From: Whitmania pigra
Taxonomy: Eukaryota; Annelida; Clitellata; Hirudinida; Haemopidae
Direction: 5' to 3'
DNA: 64,000 bases
Assembly: GCA_021613335.1 (NCBI GenBank)
Contig: JAJTWR010000269.1
Location: 1,222,501 to 1,286,500, forward strand
Shown here: positions 39,140 to 50,492 of the stretch, piece by piece
Layout of the letters: each line of letters starts with the position of its first letter
Numbering within the stretch: the first letter of the stretch is position 1
Program-made: the position numbers and the translations under genes
Notes under the pieces: generated by a model
Database searches by the model: none
What the model saw: only the letters and a program-made list of their open reading frames with translations
Told to the model about the DNA's origin: nothing

Positions 39140-39430
39140 ATGGGTAAACGCAAAACGGCGAAAAAGGCCGAACCTAAACGCAAGCTCAGTCAGAAAATAG
39201 AAAATTGCTTTCCGTGCCCTTTTTGTAACATGTCAGGCTGCCAGGTTACGATCGACAAGAAGAGCAAAACGGCTGCAATATTTTGCGTTAAATGTCTCGA
39301 GAGCTTCCAGATGAAATCGAATTTACTTACTGAACCAATTGACGTGTATTGCGAATGGTTCGATTCATCCCAACAGCCCAAGAAGCCAACCGAAGAACCT
39401 TTAACAGAAGAGGTCTGCCAAGAAGCTTAA
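39140..39430 (+). CDS. ELOF1-like gene, copy 14 (right end of the array)
   Basis: Identical product. Its 3' flank keeps the AATAAA motifs but becomes diverged from about 39,600 (a 6-nt deletion at aatccggaccgataaaag, then substitutions) and leaves the repeat at about 39,688. Confidence 0.92.
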   Translation: MGKRKTAKKAEPKRKLSQKIENCFPCPFCNMSGCQVTIDKKSKTAAIFCVKCLESFQMKSNLLTEPIDVYCEWFDSSQQPKKPTEEPLTEEVCQEA

Positions 39431-39688
39431 AGAAGTATTTGATGCCTTCCATCGAGTTGTAAATAAATGCTTTTCTTAAATAAACAGTTTTACGAAAAAA
39501 AAACAAACGTTTTCTAGTTCAAATTTCTAATTTTAGCGTGTTAACTCAAAAATATATCTTACATAAAAATACAAAACACCGATCGCTTAACCATACAATC
39601 CGGACCGATAAAAGCTATAAAACTAACATATAACAGTATGTCCGGAGTTATTTGGGCAATTAAGTACCTTTTTAAATAAAGAGACATA

Positions 39689-41883
39689 ATCCACACTTCA
39701 TCTATTTAATTAAATTTTCTTTATTGATATTAAATTTATCTAAAATGATACTCTCTGATGTGAAACCTATCAACATAATGGGTTATTTATTATATGCATT
39801 ACATTCACAGTTGACCATCACTCATTTGTAATGTTAATAATTTTTCATTTTAATTCTGTTAATCATTTATTAACTTAAATTATTTACTGTACAGAAGCAT
39901 ATCATTATTTTTTTTATAATAACTTCTTTTTCAGCGGCCATTTTAATATTCGCTACTTAGAAGATATTTGAGACAAGGAAGTATCCAGCAAACTTTAATC
40001 CTTGTGAATTTTAGTAATTATAAGGATGTTAAGCTTTGCTTATTTGTGCAATATCAAAATAAGGTATAGTTATTGTTCATTTTATTGCAAGTAAAAATTA
40101 TATTTTTGTACTCCATGTCAACATAAAAATTTTATTTGATGGTTGTCGTAAATCAAATCGGTGATATGTTTATGCTAACATTGACGTACAGTTGCCTTAT
40201 TACTTCTTTTCTTAGAAATACCACACTCCACATTGTCAGGCTTGGTAAGATTATGCATACTAAATGTGCTTGTAAGCAAAAGTTGGTTATTTACAATATG
40301 TTAAATTACTAGCATTAGTTTCCATATTATGACGCAATAAACAATTTTAAAAATCTTTAATGATTTAAAATTTTACCCCTCTCCTTGAATCGCAATGGAG
40401 ACAAATCCTTATATAGCAGATGTTGAGAATGATTATTATTTTTATGTAATGATTGTTGTTAGCAAAATTAATTTATAAAGTTTTAAAAGTACACGTATTT
40501 ATAAAATTTTCTGAAGCAATTATTTGTTAATTCAAACATCACCGGCAAAACGTTCACTAAAATATTATCACGTTATTTTTCAAATATTTTTTTAAAAATT
40601 TACATTATAAATTTATTTTATTTAATTATTTTAAAATAACATACTTTCAAGAACAATTCAAAGGAACTTGCAAGACTCGGCCAGCGCAATTCGTTATAAT
40701 TTGAATGTGTGGTCTGGTTTACGATTCTAATTTGGAGTTAGGGGTCGCTTGAATTTGCAAGTCGTTTTATAGAATGGCGTTGGCTTACAAGTTTTGATCT
40801 ATTGATCGACTAAGTTAGGGTGAATAAATGAATAAATAAAGAGTTGCTTGTGTTTCAGGATTCCTTTTGAAAGTTATCAGCGTTAGAGTTTGTTGAATCG
40901 TGACCAGAATGTTTGTTGGTGTAAGGATCGCTATTTTAACTAAGTGTGTTTTGGTATAAAATCATTTTTTTAATGTAGATGCTGAGCAACGAGTGAGGCC
41001 TGGTCCGAAATCAAAGCGATTTTCTCTGCCTTCTTTGTAACATTTGCAAACCTCCATAAAAATATTTAAGAGGTATTTGAACTACTTTTAAAATCCATGG
41101 ATTGTTACTTTGTTGTTAATTTGGTAATATCTTGTTTCAATGATGAGGAATTATCTGCAAAAAAGTTTCAATTATTTATTCAATGTGTCCTTCTGTCTAG
41201 CTCTCTTCTACAACTTTGTTTTTTTAAGTTGTTAGTTTCTACATGTTGTCTTCTTTCTGATAGAATTTGCAATAAATATTCTTTCTGGCGCATTCTTGAT
41301 TCTGATGCACATTTTAAGTAATTTGACATTGCTGTTCACTAGGTGATATAACAGGCCCTAAGTTTGTTTATTGTCGCTTTTTCTGTTTGAGGCCCATTCA
41401 TTGTCTCATTTTTCAACTTTGGTTGCCTCTTCAGCCGGCATGGCTTTTTCCATAGGTTTGTTGAAAGAGATTTCAATTTAGCCTCACATAAATTGTGCTG
41501 ATATTGCTTCATCATGTCTGCTGGAAAAAAATCACACATTCTGGCTTCTTATCTTATACTAATTGCAAGTTCCTCTGCAAATATACACAGATAATTATAT
41601 GAGTGTGTATTCCTGTTTAGTTTTTTTTTGTAAAATCACTACATAATGTTTTTTTTGTTGCCTCTTGCAATGTTTCGAAGAAAAATAAAACATTTCAAAA
41701 TAAAACCATAAAATATTGCATGGTCACAGTGTGTCAACGCCTTAAAAAAAAAAATCAAAACATTTACTTGCACACAAATTTCTGAAACAATGTCTGACCT
41801 CAAATAAATCCATTAGATATCTTGGATAATAAATAAATTTTTAATAAATTCATCAATCGATAGATCATCGGATGTCCATTTAG
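39689..41883. other. Intergenic region, possibly with non-coding exons
   Basis: No recognisable protein. Two exon-like blocks stand out: 40,860-40,917, after the acceptor gcttgtgtttcag and ending before GTGTAAG, and 40,980-41,039, after an acceptor-like taatgtag. Joined, they could encode a 23-residue peptide ending at 41039, or they may be untranslated exons. The minus-strand frame at 41339-41539 has no family resemblance. Confidence 0.35.
41876..41883 (+). promoter_or_regulatory. Splice-acceptor-like site 7 nt before the VWA gene start
   Basis: tccatttag is followed by gaagaaa and then the ATG at 41891. Confidence 0.45.
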
Positions 41884-41890
41884 GAAGAAA

Positions 41891-44800
41891 ATGTCTTCCA
41901 ATGACCGCATCGACGTCAAGCATTATCGATGGAAGTTGATGGATGCCATTTTGATCACGTACCTGATCTTATCAGGAGTCTTTGGTCAACCACAACTTGC
42001 CAGTGGTCGGCTGTTCAACCAGCACAAGATAAGTGAGTTGGAAGTTTCGTAGTTCGTAGTTATTGGAAGATTAATTCCAATGATTGCTTGTGGAATGAGT
42101 TTTATGAACTATCTGTATACATTTTTTGCAAGTTTTATTCATAGTAAAAATAATACAGATGATCTGTATTTTGCTGCATGTATCAGCTATATCCATAAAA
42201 CAATTATTGGGTTTGATTCATGTTATCTATTGATATTTTGCAGTTGTTATTTACATTTTTGAATTTTTGGACACTTTGTAATATATTAGTCAGCATTAAT
42301 AGTAATAATAAAAATTCTGTGAATCTTAGTTTAAGTTTATCACAACAATAAATGATTAATAAAATAGAGCCGTGGCTAATTCTTATAAAATCAAGAAAAA
42401 TTAATACCTTAGTGATGTGACAATAGAGAATTTGATTTCATTTCAGAGTGCGCCAAACGGGACATTGGTATTTTGTTGGATTCCTCTTCAAGTATCACCA
42501 CCGATCCACAGCTGAGTCCGTTTCAAGCGATGCGAACCTTCGTCAAAAATGTCATCGGTGAACGTTCTGTCAATTGTTTGATTTAAAACTTATTTTTAAT
42601 TATTTATTTTAATTATTTGATTTAAACTTATTTTTTATATTATTTTTCTTTATTTTTCCCTACCAGCACTGAGATAATCATCTAATGATGATGAAGATAC
42701 AACAGTTGGCATAAAAACGTATACAGTAGAGTTACAAATTTATGTATTTAAAAAATTTTTTTTTTAATTTTTGTACACGTAGGTCGTCTGGAGACAGATT
42801 GGGACTCTGTAGCTATGGTGCACTTCAGTGAACAAGTTGAAGTCGTATTCAACTTCAACACCTTCTCCAAAAAAGACGAAATGTATCAAGCTGTCGATGA
42901 CATTCTCAAGTTCAATGAAAAGACCAACATTGGAATTGGATTGAAGTAATATTAATTACAATAATGATTGCAATAATTATTTACTCACTAACATCTTTAT
43001 TGTAAGTTGAGGTTCGGCTTTGACTTTCTTTTTAAAATAGATTCCATAAATTGTTGACAAGTGGTCTGTGATTTTTTGAAAATATTTGTGTTTGCTTTGT
43101 TGCTGTAGTCTGCCCTCTTTGGGCAAGAATCGGGTATAATTATTACAACTAACCAATAACACCCACATTAACTTGTTTTGAAATAAAATCGTTCAACGCC
43201 AGAGCTCTCAGAACGGAAACCTTCGCACCGGGCAAAGGGGAACGACCCGACGTACCGAACATAGCCCTGGTCATAACCGACGGAAAGTCGAACGTCGATG
43301 TCGACTCGGCGCCTAAAGAGGCACAACTTCTCAGAGACGCCGGTGTGACCGTGTACACCGTCGGCGTGACTGAGGAACCCTCATTCTCTGAGCTGACAGC
43401 CATTTCCTCGGGTATTGAATACGTCCTGCCCTTGGTCGATTACCAAATCCTCTTATCCGTCCCATTCTTGGACGGTGTCATGGATCTCCTTTGCACTCCT
43501 GAGAAGCCTGAACGACCAGCCAGTGAGTAATTCAGTTCAATTCAGAATATAACTTCTTGTTGTACTGATTTGAAATTCTATTTTCAATTATTCTGCTTTC
43601 TTTTCTATTTTTATTTATTCATTTATTCATTCATGTATTCATTTATTCATTTATTCATTCATTCATTCATTCATTCATTCATTCATTCATTCATCTCAAT
43701 GAGTCAATCCATTACTTTACAGACTGCCAAAATGCTTTGGATCTCGTCATAATTCTGGATCAGTCTTCAAGTATTATTGCTTCTGGCGACAATTCCTTTT
43801 GGCAACGAGATATTTTGGGCTTCGTCTCTAACTTCATTCTCAACTTCAACGTTTCTATGGATCTGACGAGAGTTGGAATGGTTAAGTTTAGCCATTTTGC
43901 CTATTCACCATTCAATCTGCTCTCATACACCAACATGCCCAAGCTGATACAGGTTGTCAGGTATGCATATTATAATATTTATATATATATATATACATAT
44001 GCCACTATTGTAAGCTTATCAGTTCGTTCAGTGCATTATCTATTTTAGTCACAGTATTTTGTCACGATTAGTGAGAAAGTTATAGAATTACTTTAGGAAA
44101 TGATTAAGATGTTTTTATTGCTTACTATATTCTTATTAACATTGCAATGTCTCATAACTTAGAAAGGCAAGGGGCAATATTAAAAATTATTAGGATGCCC
44201 TATTTGCTTTAAGTGAATTAATTTTAATTTTCAAACTTATGCACTTCACTCTTAATTTCTCAGAAATTTACCAATCGAGGGAGGACAAACAAATATAGCT
44301 TCGGGACTGATGATTGCACGCAAAGACGCATACACCGAGGATCGTGGCGACCGTTCAGACGTAATCAACGTCGCCGTCCTAATAACCGACGGCGAGTCGA
44401 ACGCTGATAGAGGATTGACGGAGGCAGAAGCGAGTCATTTGAGGAGCCTTGGCGTCGAAATCTTTGTGGTCGGGATTGGAAAGGAGGTCAGTTTGGAGGA
44501 ACTTCAATCAGTTGCATCTCAACCGCTCGATAAGCACCTTTTCACAGTGTCGAGCTTCATGAAACTGGATGACATTTGGAAGGAGGTTGGAGCGAGCGTT
44601 TGCAATGCCAAAGGTGAACCTTACACCTACACATCTCCAGCACCGGGTAATTTCGACCTCGTTAAAATGATCGAATTGTAAGCAAACTAATGTGAAATTA
44701 AAATTAAAAAAACAAACAAGAAGTTATTAATATAAAAGTTTTAAAAATGATAATGTAGTTTTATTCCTTCAGTTTGCCATATTCCACACTGCCTCGAATG

Positions 44801-47422
44801 CGAAACACTCAGCACAAATTGTGATAAGTGCAAAACAGGCTACTACCTCGTACGGGGAGTATGCTTTGGTTAGAATTAAATGCGTTCACAGTTAAACATT
44901 TTACTTAGGCCATTTTACGATTTAAATTAAATTAATTGCATTTAATTATAAGAAATGAAATTGCATTCATGGCTAAACATGCTTCACTATACAAGAACAT
45001 TTAACAATTTAAATATAATGCAGTTAATTAAAAAAAAAAATTAATTTATTCATAAATTTTAATCATTACGAAAATTTATTTATTTATTAAAACCATTACG
45101 AAACCTTTTACGAAAATAGGAATGATTTTTTTACTTTACGAAAGCTCCATTCCAGTGTCTCATTGACAATTGCCAGATGTGCTACGCTCCAAACTCGTGT
45201 TCGGTTTGTAGTGATGGCTACATTCTTTGGAACGGCATGTGTACAAGTGAGGAGCATGTGTGATGTTTCGATGTTGATAGTTTTTGTTAGTTATAGTTAG
45301 TTAGTTAGTTACGAATATTTACTGAGCTTAAGTTATAGATCAGAATTGTTTTATAATATCCGAAGCCTCATTAAAAGCTGAAAGACCCTCATCAACGATC
45401 CACAACTCAAGACGATTTCACAGCTCTTCTATTTTAAGTAATGCTTCCAGATGTCTCCACCTGAACTTTCTTCTTAACTCTATGACATTCAAATCAACAT
45501 TTTATTAATTCCTGCTTAGATTCCAATTGTTCCTCAAATCCGACTTCTTCCCAGATTCCTGTTGATCCTGGAACTAACCAGCTATCGAAACTTAGTCGGC
45601 CACTGATCCATCCAGCTTGTTCTGAGATCTAATAACTTATTAAACTTTTGGATCCAACTCGAATAATAATAATAATAATAAGTTCATTGAGCAACTGGTA
45701 GAGCGGAATGGAAATTACTGTTGATTTGTAGAAACTGGTATGTCATTTTTTGGGGTATGGTTTGGAGTTGGGGAATTTTGGAAGCCTTTAACCTTAGTTG
45801 AATGTAATGGGATTTTCTAATGAACATTCTGAATACAACAAGTAATAAACTTAATTAATTAACCTACTTATTTTATCTCAGCTATTGTTACAATAACAAC
45901 AATAATAATAATAATAATAATAGTCATAATAATAATCTTAATAATATAGTGCATTAAAGTGGCGTTATTGATGTGTGTTTTTTATTTTTCTTTTATATAG
46001 CAACTTATCTACTGACATTTTTATTACATAGCTGACGTCCCGAAACCAGGTGAAACAAGACCACCAGACCCAAGAGCAGGTAACTTTTATCTCGATAAAC
46101 TGATCGAATTAAAATCATAGCAGCATAAAATGATTAATGAAAATGCTTAATATGAACGTTAAATTAATGGAAATGTAATTTTTATTTCTTCAGATTGTTA
46201 CGTTCTAAACTGCTTGAAATGTCCAGAAGGAGCGAGCAATTATTGCAAACAGTGCAAAGGAGGCTACAACCTCATTCAGGGAGCTTGCTTAAGTCGGAAT
46301 TAAATGAATTCTTTACTACACTTGATTCATTATACTAGATCACCAGTTCAATTTAAATATAATGCAATTAATTACAAAACGAAAATGAATTTTAATTATT
46401 ACGTCGAACCTTTTACTAATGTGTATGTTCGCTATATCCATGAAACAGCGGAAACACAAGGCACGTCTGACGCCACGCGCTGACAAATTATTCATTATAT
46501 TTTAATACAAGAGTGATTAAAAGGTTAACAATAATAAAAAAAAATAACAAACTTTTCATTCCGTTTGAAAGCTCCATTCCAGTGCGACATCAACGACTGC
46601 CAAGTGTGCTTCGCTCCAAATGCCTGCGCTGAGTGTCTTGGCGGTTTTTACCTTTGGAACAACACTTGCACTTGTAAGGCGCATTTAAGCTGATTTGGTG
46701 TTCAATACTTTGTTAGTTATATTATTTGGTTATAGTTATGAATATTTAGTTTTAGTCGGAACATTTGGTAGTGCAGTAGAAAGTAATAATTATTATTTTG
46801 TTATATATAATGTTAATAGTTGTTAGGTTATTACAACGCAATCTAACCACTAACTCCTGGACAAGCGTATGTTAAATACCATGGGAAGGCTGCTAAATAT
46901 GTTCAATTAAATAGATACAAAATTGTTTTAATAATAATAATTGTAATTGTAGTTGCAATTCTATGGCGTCAGATGTGCTTCTTGTAACCATTTACATGGC
47001 GCTTCTTCCCAAGGATGTTGGCGGCAGTGCAGGCTGGGTTTCGAACACTACTGTTACCATTATCGCCGTAGCGTAACCCATTGGGCTAACCTGCACTCTA
47101 ATAATATTAATAATAATAATAGTAACAGTATTCTAAATGGACGCTATTGATGTATATTTGAATGTATTCAATTAGATAGATATAAAATTGTATTATTAAT
47201 AATAATAGTAATAACATTAATACTAAATGCTTTTTAAATGAGCTATATTAATGTGTGCCCGATTGAAATTATTGTTACATAGCTAGCCACCCCCTGATTC
47301 AACCACAAGCAGTTCTTGGAGGTGCTCAAGCGTCAGGCTTATGTTATACTAGGACTGCTTTTCTTTTAATGCTTATGCTATATGCAAATTTATATTTGTT
47401 TATGTTATTGGCTACGTTGTAG
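41891..47422 (+). CDS. Two-VWA, cysteine-rich surface protein, probably GPI-anchored
   Basis: Twelve exons chain in phase into 647 residues: 41891-42032, 42447-42557, 42783-42945, 43203-43522, 43723-43960, 44264-44646, 44773-44868, 45145-45246, 46032-46079, 46194-46292, 46572-46673 and 47283-47422. Exon 1 holds a signal peptide with a long N-region. Exons 2-4 encode VWA1, with complete MIDAS residues (DSSSS, then the Thr of EKTNIG, then ITDGKSN). Exons 5-6 encode VWA2 (DQSSS, GGQTN, ITDGESN). Both should bind a divalent cation and a protein ligand. Exons 7-8 and 10-11 are two copies of a C-x-x-C rich module pair, joined by a Pro-rich linker (exon 9). Exon 12 ends in a Gly/Ala/Ser-rich stretch and about 22 hydrophobic residues up to the stop, typical of a GPI signal; a plain C-terminal transmembrane anchor is the alternative. 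AATAAA follows 8 nt after the stop. Confidence 0.88.
43615..43695. repeat. (ATTC)n microsatellite in a VWA-gene intron
   Basis: ATTC/ATTT tetranucleotides just upstream of the exon at 43723. Confidence 0.92.
44773..46673 (+). repeat. Internal exon duplication in the VWA gene
   Basis: Exons 44773-44868 + 45145-45246 and 46194-46292 + 46572-46673 are paralogous, with lengths 96+102 and 99+102. Both second exons begin CTCCATTCCAGTG after an identical-phase acceptor. Intron sequence is also shared (for example aatttaaatataatgca near 45,010 and 46,350), so the whole block was duplicated as genomic DNA. Confidence 0.85.
46953..47100 (-). mobile_element. tRNA-derived SINE, full-length-like copy
   Basis: On the minus strand it begins gtgcaggttagcccaatggg, which resembles a tRNA 5' end with an A box. 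It continues to a B-box-like gttcgaaaccc and then cctgcac, which can pair with the initial gtgcagg like an acceptor stem. The SINE body (ccttgggaagaagcgccatg, taaatggttacaag) follows. The 5' side is flanked by AAT-rich sequence. It lies in the last intron of the VWA gene. Confidence 0.82.
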
Positions 47423-47430
47423 TTTTAGTT

Positions 47431-47436
47431 AATAAA
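47431..47436 (+). terminator. Polyadenylation signal of the VWA gene
   Basis: AATAAA, 8 nt past the TAG stop at 47420-47422. Confidence 0.7.
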
Positions 47437-47819
47437 GTTGTTTTAATTGGTCGTTAAACTTTATTTTTTCTGAGCGGAATTTCTATTTTACTCGACGTAA
47501 CAAGCAGCGTAGTTGTTACGAGATTTAAATATAAATTTAAGTTCTACCTGTTGTATATTATCGACGAACTCAAATTCAATTCAAAATGACTGATTAACTT
47601 GGCAACGTGCATGTTAGGAGATTAACGACTAAAGACGAGAAGGAAAACTTCAGAATGTCACGAGTATTGTGGCGTTTATAGGTACAAGCAATTTTCAAAT
47701 TTGGAGCTTTCAAACCTGTCTAGTCTATTCAGCTACGTCTCCTAAATATTGACTTCACATCAACAATTTTCGAATAACTTGCTACCCAAGTTTATTCACG
47801 AGGAAAATAAATCAATCTA

Positions 47820-48665
47820 TTGACTATCTATAGAACTGCTATGCGAACAAAGTTATCTGAACTCTTGAGCAGGTTCGTCATCAACTCCTCAATGTTATTC
47901 ATCACTGGTGAATTCAACAAACATATTGAGCGTCATGATGACACAAACAATGTAATCTTCCTATCTTATCTTCACTGGGTCTGGCTAAACGCTCGATGTT
48001 GTTCTCCAAAAAGAAAACTGCCATCAATGCATTGTTGAGAAGGTGGACTCTGGTCTTTTTGATTATCGGCTTCTCCCCCGGAACACTACTCTTCCAAGCA
48101 CACGTCTCCCGGTGGCCTTTGTCATGTTCGCGGGCGGAGCCACCTGGACATGATCCAACTAATTCGACAACTTACAGGGTCGACTATACAGGAAGTATTT
48201 TTATAGAGTCAACCATAGGGAGTATTATATTTTATGGGGTCGACTACAGTCCTATAGGAAGTATTAAGCCATTAACTCCGCATAACATATTCTTTACCCT
48301 GGTGCTGCAATTCATTCTGACAAAACTTGATTACTGCGACTCTTTGCTTACAAATGTCAGTAAAAGGACGCTCCACTACTATCAAGGCATGTTGAACACG
48401 GCAGCGAGGCTTATCTCTGGATCCAGAACCTCTGAGCACATCCCATCTGTGATTAAAGGTTTACACTTCCTCAAAATATTATATAAAATTTCTTCAGTAA
48501 TATTATTTAATTCTATATTCTTAACATTAATTGTTTTTTTTTTGCTTTTTTTCATTCATTTTTATTTTATTGATTGCCTCTGAATGCTATAGTGCTTTAT
48601 AGTGCCTTAACATCCTAGGACTTATGATCAAAAAGGCACTATAAATATTTGCTAAATGAAATTTG
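47820..48665 (+). mobile_element. Degenerate CR1/L2-like non-LTR retrotransposon fragment
   Basis: The first part (47,884-47,990) translates to a relic resembling the endonuclease block LLITGEFN-x-H-x-E. A later frame (48,296-48,475) carries LTKLDYCDSLL, AARLISGSR and HIPSVIKGLHFL, the familiar C-terminal region of LINE reverse transcriptases. Everything between these domains is deleted. A short repeat of gtcgacta/aggaagtatt blocks at 48,178-48,270 interrupts it. The 3' end (gtgccttaacatcct to ggcactataaata) recurs near 63,330. No active element remains. Confidence 0.75.
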
Positions 48666-48739
48666 AATAAGTTTCACGTCAAATGTTCCCTCACAAAGTG
48701 GATCGAAAACCGAGGTGGTTCTCCGTACTATTGTACTGT

Positions 48740-50085
48740 ATATGTGCTAATTAAAATTATTTATGCATCAATCTCAAACATCAGTCAAGCTTCTAGTCAT
48801 TTACCAACTTGAGATGGAAGAGAGACATTCACAAGAGTGAAGGTTTGGAAAATGTATATAATGATATCTAGCGTTCACCATTGCTATCTTAGCCAAGGGC
48901 TATTTATTATTACTAACAAAGTATAAAGAGAACTTTACTAATAAAAACAAAAACATCATAATGTAAAAATTCAATTAAGCAGCCTTTAAAGCCATTGTAT
49001 TAAACCAACAAAACACATCACAATTACGTTGACTGGCCAATCAGGCCATCCAAAAAAAAAGGTTAAACTGCCGTACACATGCGTGCAGATCGTGTATTCT
49101 CATCTTAAATTTGACTCTATGCGATTACATCAGCAAAGGTGTTTTTGTTGAAACTTTGAGAAAATGTTTTTTATTCAGTTAATTCTTACTTTAGGAATAA
49201 TTATAGAATAATTGCATTCAAGTTAATTAATATCTTCAATTTTAAAATTGTAATTGTTAATTATAAAATTGTTGAAGTTATTATTCGACTCCACCTCCAA
49301 CATTCACTCCTTAGTTCACTCACTCACTCACTCACTTACTCATTTTTTTGGTTGCTTCAAACCAAATGCCATTTACTGCCACATATTCAAAGCTTGTGTG
49401 CCGTAGTTCTTATGACATGTAATGCACAACTAATAAGATTTCATCCATGCACTTCGGAATTACACAAAACTTCCAGCGTCTTTTGACTTTGTGCATTGAG
49501 CGGCACCAGTAAGATCATCGTGTGCAACAACGTGCACGCATTTGCATGTTTTGATTCTTTGCATATTCACGAACAGTTCATGCCGATTATTTACATATCC
49601 ATCTCAAACATCATGGTAATCATTGAACAACTTGAGATGGAAGAAAGACATCGTGAAGTTTTAGAAAAGGTATATAATGTTATCCAGCCTTCACCATTCC
49701 TATATTACCAAAGGGCTATGTACTATTACTAACAAAGTATAACGAGAACTTTTCTAATAAAAACGACATAAATTAAAATTCTTCTCAAATAGCTCTTAGA
49801 GTGATTGTATCAAACAAATCGTGTTTGGCTGGCCGACCAAGACCATCCAAATAAACAGCCTCCAAGATATGGCCATACATTCAGCGGAACATCCGCTCCT
49901 TTTAAGTTTGAATTTATGAGGCTACATTAGTGAAGGTGGTTTTGTTGAAAATTTGAGAATGTATTTTCATCACTTAATTTTTTAGGAATAGTTATCAACA
50001 AATTAAAATAATAAGTTCAATTTTTAAATTATATTTGTTAATAATGACATCATTGAAATTATTCTTCAACTCTCCATCAGTTTGA
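48740..50085. repeat. Diverged direct duplication, two copies of about 500-580 bp
   Basis: Copy 1 (about 48,740-49,320) and copy 2 (about 49,580-50,085) share blocks such as caacttgagatggaaga, agggctat and actaacaaagtataa in the same order and orientation. Copy 2 has an open frame at 49,496-49,732 with a helical EQLEMEERHREVLEKVYNV segment that is broken in copy 1. Neither looks like a functional gene. Confidence 0.8.
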
Positions 50086-50425
50086 CGCCCCTGAGTACTT
50101 TTTTGGTGGCATTCTTTCAATTCCTAAAACAGCCTTGTACATATTTCCTTTATGTGCTCCTAATAACTGCAAAATGTGTATCCAATTTAATAAATTTAAA
50201 TTAAAAATTTAATCATTAATTCTTACCTTTCCAAGCCTTCATATGTACACCGGAACGTTAAAATCGTTACAACGATTGCACATCGAGAAATTGAATCAAT
50301 TAACTTCACATTAAGTGATAATGCCAGTTATTATAATATAAGCTGACCAATAGACCAAATTTAGTACCGATGCCTTACATCCTCATCGCTGTATTTGCTA
50401 GTATACTAGTATTAGTGACTATCAA

Positions 50426-50431
50426 TTTATT
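50426..50431 (-). terminator. Polyadenylation signal of the short WSC/F5-8C gene
   Basis: AATAAA on the minus strand, 62 bp past the stop codon at 50493-50495. It supports a transcript that ends here. Confidence 0.6.
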
Positions 50432-50492
50432 AACATTTGCTTTCCATAATACCGAGTCATTGAGACGGCGAATGCTAAAGGAGGGATCTTCA

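Larger units (their letters stand above)
28121..39688 (+). repeat. Tandem array of 805-bp units carrying ELOF1-like genes, about 14.4 units
   Basis: Fourteen start codons lie at 28667, 29472, 30277, 31082, 31887, 32692, 33497, 34304, 35109, 35913, 36720, 37529, 38334 and 39140. Spacing is 805 bp except where small indels change it to 804-809. The internal units look identical apart from those indels. The left edge begins inside the last codons of a truncated copy, and the first 70 bp or so are diverged. The right edge stops in the intergenic part of a unit and is diverged over its last 90 bp. Each unit holds about 510 bp between one stop codon and the next start, so each gene appears to carry its own flanks. 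Diverged edges with a homogeneous core are typical of unequal crossing-over or gene conversion. Confidence 0.97.

Noticed and set aside
28717..39381. 63-residue antisense open frame repeated in each ELOF1 unit
   Set aside because: It is the complement of the ELOF1-like coding sequence and recurs only because the units are identical. It has no start context or domain.
28121..39688. CRISPR-like or satellite DNA interpretation of the array
   Set aside because: Units are 805 bp with a conserved protein-coding gene and no short-repeat/unique-spacer pattern, so it is a gene array.
41339..41539. 66-codon minus-strand frame in the intergenic region
   Set aside because: No family resemblance, no splice sites that fit and no neighbouring exons.
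46953..47100. Genuine tRNA gene
   Set aside because: The tRNA-like head has a degenerate T-arm and is fused to a body found in other copies, so it is a SINE.
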